A stretch of 6,118 bases of DNA, taken from assembly GCA_903904805.1 (NCBI GenBank), contig CAIVDX010000092.1, positions 1 through 6,118 on the forward strand, read 5' to 3'. The translations under genes were made by a program, and so were the position numbers. Shown here piece after piece: positions 1 through 5,604 of the stretch. The notes under the pieces are model-generated. The model saw only the letters and a program-made list of their open reading frames with translations, was not told the origin of the DNA and did not search any database. Positions within the stretch are counted from its first letter, which is position 1. Each line of letters begins with the position of its first letter. The stretch is from an uncultured Rhodospirillales bacterium. GTDB taxonomy: Bacteria > Pseudomonadota > Alphaproteobacteria > Acetobacterales > Acetobacteraceae.

Positions 1-891
1 CGCCGCGCCGGCATTTCCAGAACCGCTTTGTACCGCTTTGAAAAAGGCGAGGTGGTGAAGATCGAGACGCTGGAGAAGCTGGCCGAGCTGCTCGATGTCT
101 CGCTGCCCACATTGCTCGGGGTCGGGATCGAATATATCCCCTCCGCCCTCACCTATTTCGAGCGCATGCGCCAGATCGAACTCACCGCCGAGCATATCAT
201 CGTGCTGGCCGGACCGATTTCCTTCCTGCTGGCGTCAGAGAATTTCCACCGCGCGCTGGAGGCGGTGCTGCGTGAGTCGATCCCCGCCGATGTCGAGGGC
301 CGCGAACGCTCGCTCGAGGACATCACCCAGATCATGGACATATTGCGCGCACGCAAGGAAACCTATGCCCGCCGCAAGCCTGCCATCGTCAATCTGATTG
401 CCGCCGCGGAGCTGCAGCGATTCGCGGTCGCGGGCATGGTGGGTGCCCCGACCCTTTCGCCGGATATCCGCCGTGAACGCCGCGCCATGGCCCGTGCCGA
501 GCTTGCCCATTTCGCCTCGCTGGTCGAACAGGACCCGATCGGCATCCAGATCGGCATCGTGCCCGAGACCCTGCCGCACACCGGCTTTCAGATTTTTCGC
601 CAGCCGGATCGGCAAACTCTCACGGTCAGTCCGTTCCGTCTCGGCGAGCAGCCGAACGTGCGTGTCGGTGTGGCGATGATCACCTCCGCCGCCGATGCCC
701 TCGCGCTGCACCACAAGGCCGTCAACGAGATGTGGCGCCGTGCGATGAAGGGCAACGCCGCGCTGGAATTTCTGCGCGATCTGCTGGATCGTGCCGAAGA
801 GACCACCCAACCCACCCGCGCGCGCCGCGCCCCCTCGGTGCGACGCGACACGCGCCTCGAACCCCGTCTGCTGAAAGGCCGCCCGTCATGA
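1..891 (+). CDS. XRE-family helix-turn-helix transcriptional regulator (N-terminus off the left edge)
   Basis: Probable DNA-binding regulator, 296 residues visible. The reading frame is open from base 1. The first residues (AGISRTALYRFEKGEV, about 3-18) read as the turn and recognition helix of an XRE/Cro-type HTH. The next stretch (IETLEKLAELLDVSLPTLL, about 21-39) is the usual helix 4-5 of that fold. The in-frame TTG at 28 sits inside the recognition helix and cannot be the true start, so about 20-40 residues are missing to the left. Residues 50-270 are a large alpha/beta region that I cannot assign to a named ligand domain. Its end (PIGIQIGIVPE..HTGFQIF.., then a helical segment) loosely recalls the C-terminal domains of long XRE regulators such as DUF5753 proteins. 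The last 25 residues are Arg-rich and probably disordered. The stop overlaps the pyrC start (ATGA), so it is co-translated with pyrC and is a natural candidate to regulate this operon. The HTH call is firm; ligand and targets are unknown. Confidence 0.85.
   Translation, partial: RRAGISRTALYRFEKGEVVKIETLEKLAELLDVSLPTLLGVGIEYIPSALTYFERMRQIELTAEHIIVLAGPISFLLASENFHRALEAVLRESIPADVEGRERSLEDITQIMDILRARKETYARRKPAIVNLIAAAELQRFAVAGMVGAPTLSPDIRRERRAMARAELAHFASLVEQDPIGIQIGIVPETLPHTGFQIFRQPDRQTLTVSPFRLGEQPNVRVGVAMITSAADALALHHKAVNEMWRRAMKGNAALEFLRDLLDRAEETTQPTRARRAPSVRRDTRLEPRLLKGRPS
873..878 (+). promoter_or_regulatory. pyrC: Shine-Dalgarno-like site for pyrC
   Basis: GAAAGG lies 9 bases before the ATG at 888. 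Together with the ATGA overlap and the match to the E. coli PyrC N-terminus, it supports 888 as the start. The in-frame ATG at 732, which would add 52 residues lying inside the regulator gene, is not supported. Confidence 0.5.
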
Positions 892-1931
892 TCAACAGCA
901 TTACCATTCGCAAACCCGACGACTGGCACTTGCATGTGCGCGATGGCCAGATGATGGCCGCCACTCTCCCGCACACCGCCCGTGCCTTTGGCCGTGCGAT
1001 TCTGATGCCTAACCTGGTGCCCCCGGTCGCCACCGTCGCGGACGGCCTGGCTTATCGCGAGCGCGCCCTGGCCTGCCTGCCGAAGGGGAGCGACTTCACA
1101 CCGCTGATCACCTGCTATCTGCGTGACGACACCGACCCCGACGATGTCGAGGAGGGCTTCAAGATGGGCCTGTTCACCGGGGTCAAGCTCTATCCGGCGA
1201 ACGCCACCACCAATTCGGCGCTTGGTGTCACCGACTATGAAAAAGTCTATCGTGTGTATGAGCGGATGGAAAAAATCGGCATGCGCCTGCTGGTGCATGG
1301 CGAGGAGGTCGATCCGGCCATCGACGTGTTCGATCGTGAAGCGGTGTTCCTCGATCGCCGCCTGGCACCGATGATGAAAAGCTTCCCCGGCCTGAAGATC
1401 ATCCTCGAGCATCTCTCCAGCAAGATCGGCGTTGATTTCGTGCGCGCCAACGCACCGCAGCTTGGCTCGACCATCACGCCGTATCACATGGAGATCAACC
1501 GCACGGACATGCTGGGCTGGGGCATCAAGCCCTATTTCTACTGCATGCCAATCATCAAGACCGAAGCCGATCGCGTCGCCCTGCGTGAAGCCGCCACATC
1601 CGGTGACAGCTGCTTCTTCCTCGGCACCGATTCCGCCCCGCACGCCATGGCGAAAAAGCTCGCCGTGACCGGTGCCGCCGGCCTGTTCACCGCTCCTCTC
1701 GCGATCGAGCTCTACACGAAAATCTTCGCCGACGACGGCAAACTCGACAAACTCGAAGCCTTCTGCTCGCTCAACGGCCCCGCCCATTATGGCATGGCGC
1801 CGAACGAGACGACCATCACACTGGAGCGCAGGCCCTGGACCATTCCCGAGCAGGTGCTGGTCGATGGGCCGGAAGAGCGCGTGCTGGTCTACCGCGGTGG
1901 CGAAACGATGGAATGGCAGGTGGTGGGATGA
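888..1931 (+). CDS. pyrC: Dihydroorotase, class II (E. coli type)
   Basis: Zinc-dependent cytosolic amidohydrolase that interconverts N-carbamoyl-L-aspartate and dihydroorotate, the third step of de novo pyrimidine synthesis. The 347-residue length is almost that of E. coli PyrC (348). The start at 888 gives an N-terminus matching the family (MINSITIRKPDDWHLHVRDG). All expected active-site residues are present, two positions earlier than in E. coli: metal ligands H14 and H16 in DWHLHVRDG, R18 and N42 (MPNL) for substrate, K100 in GVKLYPA (the lysine carboxylated to bridge the two zincs), H137 (LVHGEE), H175 (LEHLSS) and the catalytic base D248 (GTDSAPH). It should therefore be active. The start overlaps the regulator stop and the stop overlaps the next gene's start, both as ATGA. 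Being sandwiched between a regulator and an ABC importer is unusual for pyrC, which is commonly a lone gene or sits with other pyr genes. Confidence 0.97.
   Translation: MINSITIRKPDDWHLHVRDGQMMAATLPHTARAFGRAILMPNLVPPVATVADGLAYRERALACLPKGSDFTPLITCYLRDDTDPDDVEEGFKMGLFTGVKLYPANATTNSALGVTDYEKVYRVYERMEKIGMRLLVHGEEVDPAIDVFDREAVFLDRRLAPMMKSFPGLKIILEHLSSKIGVDFVRANAPQLGSTITPYHMEINRTDMLGWGIKPYFYCMPIIKTEADRVALREAATSGDSCFFLGTDSAPHAMAKKLAVTGAAGLFTAPLAIELYTKIFADDGKLDKLEAFCSLNGPAHYGMAPNETTITLERRPWTIPEQVLVDGPEERVLVYRGGETMEWQVVG
1918..1920 (+). promoter_or_regulatory. Weak Shine-Dalgarno core for the binding-protein gene
   Basis: AGG lies 7 bases before the ATG at 1928, inside the last codons of pyrC. It favours 1928 over the in-frame ATG at 1913, as does the signal peptide, which begins properly at 1928. 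The three downstream importer genes show weaker or no such sites and probably depend on translational coupling. Confidence 0.3.
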
Positions 1932-3088
1932 TCCAAAGGCGCAGCCTGCTGGCAACAGCCGCGGTCACACTCGCGGCACCCGCCATCCACGCACAGTCGC
2001 GCGGCCCGATGAAGATCGGCAATCTGCTGTCTGCATCCGGTGTTTTCGCCATCACCGGCGAAGGCATCCAGCGCGGCATGGAGCTCGCCGTCGCGCAGAT
2101 TGGGGCGAATGCCGGCGGCCGCGCCATCGTGATGATCCGCGAGGATGACGAGGTCAGCCCGCAGGTTGGCCTGCAAAAGGTCAAGAAGCTGATCGAGCGC
2201 GACAATTGCGACATCATCACCGGCCCGGTTGGCAGCAACATCGCGCTCGCCATCGCCGGTTATCTGAAGGCCGCGCCCTGCATCTATCTCTGCACCGGTG
2301 CCGGTGTGAACGCGCTGACACGTGAGCGACGCGCGCCGAATTTCTTTCGCAGTTCCACCAGTTCCTGGCAGTCCAACGCGCCGGCGGCCGGATGGTTCGC
2401 GAAGAACGGCTATCCGAAAGTGGCTTTGATTGCCTCGGACTATTCCGGCGGGCACGAGGCCGCGGATGCCTTCAAGGCGGCCTATCTCGCCGCCGGCGGC
2501 ACCATCGCTACCGAACTCTACCCGCCGTTCGGCGCCAATGATTTCAGCGCCTATCTGCCGCAACTCCGCAGTGCCGGCGCCCCGGCCGTCTATGCCTACA
2601 TGACCGGCGCGGACGCTGTCCGTTTTGTGCAACAATTTGACCAGTTCGGCCTGAAGAAGGACATGACACTTCTCGGCACCGGATTCATGGTCGAGCAGGA
2701 CGCGCTGCCGGCGCAAGGTGCCGCTGCCCTGGGCGCGCGCACGGGTCTGCATTATGCCGACACGCTGCCCAGCCAGATCAACCGGGATTTCGTCGCCGCC
2801 TACCGCGCGAAATACAATGAATCGCCAAGTTGCTATGCTGAATATGGCTTTGTGGGCGCCCACGCGATCGCCGCGGCACTTGAGATCACCAAGGGTGATG
2901 CCGACCAGGCGAAACTCATTGCCGCGCTCAAGCAGGTCCAGTTCGAGGCCCCACGCGGGCCGTTCCGTTTCGATCCCGACACGCACAATGTGATCCAGAA
3001 CATCTATGTCCGTGAAGTGGTGATGGATGGTGCGGCACCGGTGAACAGGGTGCTGGCAACAATTCCGGATCAGCGCGACCCCGGCTGA
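1928..3088 (+). CDS. ABC importer substrate-binding protein, leucine-binding (type I, Peripla_BP_6) family
   Basis: Periplasmic receptor of the importer encoded by the next three genes; 386 residues. The start at 1928 gives a clean signal peptide: Tat-like MIQRRSLLA (twin Arg at 4-5), a short Ala/Leu/Val core, and an IHA-Q cleavage site after about residue 22. The mature part opens with KIGNLLSASGVFAITGEGIQ, the typical first strand and ligand loop of LivK-like proteins (PxSGxxAxxGxxxxxG pattern). It continues with EDDEVSPQVGLQKVKKLI and IITGPVGSNIALAI, both hallmarks of Peripla_BP_6. The second lobe begins near KVALIASDYSGG, and the C-terminal element GPFRFDPDTHNVIQNIYV is also characteristic. 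Four cysteines occur (94, 118, 122, 302). Substrate cannot be read from sequence: members of this family bind branched-chain and other amino acids, amides, urea and aromatic acids. Its gene is overlapped by pyrC upstream (4 bases) and by livH downstream (1 base). Confidence 0.93.
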   Translation: MIQRRSLLATAAVTLAAPAIHAQSRGPMKIGNLLSASGVFAITGEGIQRGMELAVAQIGANAGGRAIVMIREDDEVSPQVGLQKVKKLIERDNCDIITGPVGSNIALAIAGYLKAAPCIYLCTGAGVNALTRERRAPNFFRSSTSSWQSNAPAAGWFAKNGYPKVALIASDYSGGHEAADAFKAAYLAAGGTIATELYPPFGANDFSAYLPQLRSAGAPAVYAYMTGADAVRFVQQFDQFGLKKDMTLLGTGFMVEQDALPAQGAAALGARTGLHYADTLPSQINRDFVAAYRAKYNESPSCYAEYGFVGAHAIAAALEITKGDADQAKLIAALKQVQFEAPRGPFRFDPDTHNVIQNIYVREVVMDGAAPVNRVLATIPDQRDPG

Positions 3089-3954
3089 TGGCGGATCTGC
3101 CGATTCAGCTGCTCAATGGGCTGGTCTATGGCATGCTGTTGTTCTTGCTCTCGGCGGGCTTGTCGCTGATTTTCGGGCTGTTGCGGGTGATCAATCTCGC
3201 GCACGGCTCCTTTTACATGCTCGGCGCCTTCATCGGGCTGACGCTCAGCCAATTCTTCGGCAATTTCTGGATGTCGCTGATCACAGCACCCATTCTGGTG
3301 GGGTTGCTGGGCGTGGCATTCCAACTGCTGTTTATCCGCCGCGTCGATCGCCGGCCGCAGCTTGATCAGGTTCTGATGACCTTCGGCTTCACCATGATCT
3401 TTTTCGACTTGGTGCAATCGATCTGGGGCACCGCCATCCGCCAGCTCGCCCCGCCGGCCGCGCTCTCCGGCAGCATCCTGATTGGCACCGCACCTTTTCC
3501 CAGCTACCGGCTGTTCCTGATCGCGCTCGGCCTTACCCTCGCTTTGCTGCTCTGGCTCGGTCTGGAACGCACCCGCATCGGCGCGATGGTGCGGGCGGGC
3601 GTGGATCATCGCGCGCTTGCCGAAGGGCTGGGTGCCAACATCGATCTGCTGTTCACCGCGATCTTCGCGCTCAGCGTGGCACTCGCAGCCCTTGCCGGTG
3701 TCGCGGCCGGCCCGGTGCTCGGTCTTTATCCCGGCATGGACGGCGAAATTCTGATCCTCTGCTTCATCACCATTGTCTGCGGCGGCATGGGCAGCCTGCG
3801 TGGCGCCTTTATCGGCAGCGTGCTGATCGGCCAGGCCGACAATTTCGGTCGCGCCTACCTGCCCGAATTCGCCAGCTTCGTTGTGTTTGCCGTGATGATC
3901 GCGCTTCTGCTCGCGCGCCCGCAGGGCCTGTTTGGCCAACGCGCCCATGGTTGA
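3088..3954 (+). CDS. livH: Branched-chain amino acid-type ABC importer permease LivH
   Basis: Inner-membrane permease of a HAAT-family importer; 288 residues, a normal length for LivH. About eight hydrophobic segments are visible. The signature GLSLIFGLLRVINLAHGSFYMLGA (about 24-47) is the classic LivH N-terminal motif. The cytoplasmic coupling loop that docks on the ATPase is RTRIGAMVRAGVDHRALAEGLGAN (about 161-184). GGMGSLRGAFIGSVLIG and the terminal RPQGLFG are also family marks. The ATG shares its A with the preceding stop (TGATG), and no Shine-Dalgarno site is visible, so translation probably re-initiates from the upstream gene. It should form a heterodimer with the LivM-type protein. 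The gene symbol reflects family; the transported compound is not known. Confidence 0.93.
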   Translation: MADLPIQLLNGLVYGMLLFLLSAGLSLIFGLLRVINLAHGSFYMLGAFIGLTLSQFFGNFWMSLITAPILVGLLGVAFQLLFIRRVDRRPQLDQVLMTFGFTMIFFDLVQSIWGTAIRQLAPPAALSGSILIGTAPFPSYRLFLIALGLTLALLLWLGLERTRIGAMVRAGVDHRALAEGLGANIDLLFTAIFALSVALAALAGVAAGPVLGLYPGMDGEILILCFITIVCGGMGSLRGAFIGSVLIGQADNFGRAYLPEFASFVVFAVMIALLLARPQGLFGQRAHG

Positions 3955-4861
3955 GGCGCTGCGCCGACATTGGCACTGGCTCGCGCTCGCGTTGCTGATT
4001 GCCGCCCCTCCCCTGCTCGGTCGCTACGCGACCGGATTGCTCAGCGAAATCCTGATCACCGGCATTTTTGTCCTCAGCCTGGATCTGCTGATCGGCTTCA
4101 CCGGGCTGATCTCGTTCGGCCATGCATTGTTCTTCGGTCTTGGCGCCTACAGCGTGGTGATCCTGACCCTGCACACCGGCATCAATGTGCTGTGGTGCAT
4201 TCCGCTCGCCATCGCCATCAGTGCGGGCATCGGGGCGACTGTCGGCGCTTTGTGCACCCGCGCGGGCGGCGTGACATTCCTGATGCTGACAATGGCATTT
4301 TGCCAGATGTTCTACGCGCTGGCTGTGCATTGGCGCAGCGTGACCGGCGGGAGTGACGGCCTTGGCGGCTTTGATCTGCCCGATATCGGGCCGTGGTCAT
4401 TGAACACGCCGGCTGTGATGTACTGGTTCATCCTGCCCTTCTTCGTGCTGAGCTACGCGATGCTGACGCGACTGATCGCATCGCCGCTGGGCGCGATCCT
4501 GATCGGGATTCGCCAGAGCGAGACACGCATGCGTGCCATCGGATATCCAGTGCAGCTCTACAAGATCACCAGCTTCACCATCGCCGCCGCCTTCGCCGGA
4601 CTTTCCGGTGCGTTGTTCGCCATCTTCGCCGGATTCATCAGTTCCGACGTTCTGTATTGGACACGATCAGGCGAGGCGCTGGTGATGGTGGTGCTTGGCG
4701 GCATCGGCACCCTCAGCGGACCGGTGCTGGGTGCTGCGATCTTTCTGCTCGCAAAAAACCTCGTCAGTTCCTACACCCATCACTGGCTGCTGGTGGTGGG
4801 CGCGTGCTTCGTTGCAAGTGTGCTGTTTCGTCCGCGGGGCTTGCTGGGGCGACGGCGATGA
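3947..4861 (+). CDS. livM: Branched-chain amino acid-type ABC importer permease LivM
   Basis: Second inner-membrane permease of the importer; 304 residues from the ATG at 3947. The motif GFTGLISFGHALFFGLGAY (50-68) is the diagnostic LivM element. TGGSDGLGG corresponds to the conserved TGGxxGLxG segment. The coupling loop is SPLGAILIGIRQSETRMRAIGY, followed by LYKITSFTIAAAFAGLSGAL. VVLGGIGTLSGPVLGA and the C-terminal RPRGLLGRRR are typical of the family. The chosen ATG lies inside the end of livH (8-base overlap, different frame). A TTG 15 bases earlier is an alternative but adds nothing recognisable. This length fits a LivM without the extra N-terminal helices of the longer E. coli protein (about 425 residues). 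No clear ribosome-binding site is seen, consistent with coupling to livH. Confidence 0.93.
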   Translation: MVEALRRHWHWLALALLIAAPPLLGRYATGLLSEILITGIFVLSLDLLIGFTGLISFGHALFFGLGAYSVVILTLHTGINVLWCIPLAIAISAGIGATVGALCTRAGGVTFLMLTMAFCQMFYALAVHWRSVTGGSDGLGGFDLPDIGPWSLNTPAVMYWFILPFFVLSYAMLTRLIASPLGAILIGIRQSETRMRAIGYPVQLYKITSFTIAAAFAGLSGALFAIFAGFISSDVLYWTRSGEALVMVVLGGIGTLSGPVLGAAIFLLAKNLVSSYTHHWLLVVGACFVASVLFRPRGLLGRRR

Positions 4862-5604
4862 GCGTGCTCAGCGTGCGCAACCTGCGCAAATCCTTCGGCG
4901 GGCTGCTGGTCACCAACAATGTCACACTCGACCTCGCGGCCGGCGAACGCCACGCGCTGATCGGGCCGAACGGCGCGGGCAAGACCAGCCTGGTGCATCA
5001 ACTTTCCGGCCAACTGAGCCCGGATTCCGGCAGCATCACACTGGCTGGTAGGCCGATTCATGGCCTGCCACCGGAGCGCATCTGCCGCCTCGGCATGGGC
5101 CGCAGTTTTCAACGCAACACGCTGTTCACCGACCTCACGGCGCTGGAAAATATCCGCCTGGCCGCGCAATCCGTCACCGGTCCGCGCTGGACTCCCGCTA
5201 GCCTGATTGCCAAGAATCAAAGATTGCAGGATGTCGCGACGGACACGCTCACGCGGATCGGACTTGCGCATCGGGCCGACACCACGGTGCGCGCGCTTTC
5301 CTATGGCGAGTGCCGGCAACTTGAGATCGGCATCGCCATCGCCTGCCAGCCGAAGGTGATGCTGCTCGACGAACCAACCTCCGGCGTCGCGCCATCAGAA
5401 ACGCGCGGCATCACCGAACTGATCCGCGGATTGCCATCCAGCATGGCAATCCTGCTGGTAGAGCACGACATGGATGTGGTGTTCGCCGTTGCCGACCGCA
5501 TCACGGTGTTGCATCGCGGCGCGGTGCTGGCGAGCGGGCGGCCAGACGACATCGCGCGCGACCAGGCCGTGCGCGATGTCTATCTCGGCAGCGGAAGCTT
5601 CTAG
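4858..5604 (+). CDS. livG: Branched-chain amino acid-type ABC importer ATPase LivG
   Basis: Cytoplasmic nucleotide-binding subunit that powers the importer; 248 residues, a full-length domain. Motifs in order: A-loop aromatic F13 in KSFGG, Walker A GPNGAGKTS (36-44), Q-loop Q85 in GRSFQRN, signature LSYGECRQLEIG (147-158), Walker B with catalytic Glu VMLLDEPT (167-174, E172), D-loop region SGVAPSET, and switch His H203 in LVEHDMDV. LivG rather than LivF is indicated by RSFQ..LF..LTALENI, the linker of about 40 residues before the signature, EHDMDVVFAVADRI, and the VRDVYLG end. The core signature is intact, but Cys152 replaces the Gln usual just after LSYGE. All catalytic residues are present. 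The start overlaps livM (ATGA), with GGGG 8 bases upstream as a weak ribosome site. No livF follows: the next gene is convergent, so this may be the only ATPase of the system, or a partner is encoded elsewhere. Confidence 0.94.
   Translation: MSVLSVRNLRKSFGGLLVTNNVTLDLAAGERHALIGPNGAGKTSLVHQLSGQLSPDSGSITLAGRPIHGLPPERICRLGMGRSFQRNTLFTDLTALENIRLAAQSVTGPRWTPASLIAKNQRLQDVATDTLTRIGLAHRADTTVRALSYGECRQLEIGIAIACQPKVMLLDEPTSGVAPSETRGITELIRGLPSSMAILLVEHDMDVVFAVADRITVLHRGAVLASGRPDDIARDQAVRDVYLGSGSF
5548..5580. terminator. Strong inverted repeat at the 3' end of livG (possible end-of-operon structure)
   Basis: The arms GACATCGCGCGCG (5548-5560) and CGTGCGCGATGTC (5568-5580) can form a 13-bp stem (12 Watson-Crick pairs and one G-U; the outer 10 pairs are perfect) around a 7-base loop. 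It lies about 20 bases before the shared stop codons. There is no T-run directly after it on either strand; a run of five T occurs only at 5617-5621. It is therefore not a canonical intrinsic terminator. It may stabilise the 3' end of the mRNA, pause polymerase, or be chance in a GC-rich coding region. Confidence 0.35.
5601..5604. other. Shared palindromic stop site CTAG of two convergent genes
   Basis: On the plus strand TAG at 5602-5604 ends livG. On the minus strand the complement of 5601-5603 is also TAG and ends the NMT1-like gene. The two coding regions therefore overlap by four bases, leaving no room for a terminator between them. Confidence 0.9.

Noticed and set aside
22..40. Tandem 9-base direct repeat ACCGCTTTG (22-30 and 32-40)
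   Set aside because: It encodes the HTH recognition-helix region, and two short copies are likely chance; no further copies seen nearby.
732..887. N-terminal extension of pyrC by 52 residues from an upstream ATG
   Set aside because: The extension lies within the regulator gene, is Arg/Pro-rich and has no counterpart in PyrC; the ATG at 888 matches the family start.
588..1955. Long minus-strand open frame (455 codons) opposite the regulator and pyrC
   Set aside because: It is the mirror of strongly recognised plus-strand genes in GC-rich DNA; its translation is rich in His, Arg and Gly without any recognisable domain.
1889..2986. Minus-strand open frame (365 codons) opposite the binding-protein gene
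   Set aside because: Shadow of the plus-strand gene; low-complexity Arg/Gly/Asp-rich translation with no motif.
3070..4330. Two minus-strand open frames opposite livH and livM, very rich in Gln, His, Glu and Ala
   Set aside because: This composition is what the complement of hydrophobic membrane-protein codons produces; no start context or motif supports them.
4393..4857. N-terminal extension of livG by 155 codons
   Set aside because: It overlaps livM in another frame and has no domain; the ATPase begins properly at 4858.
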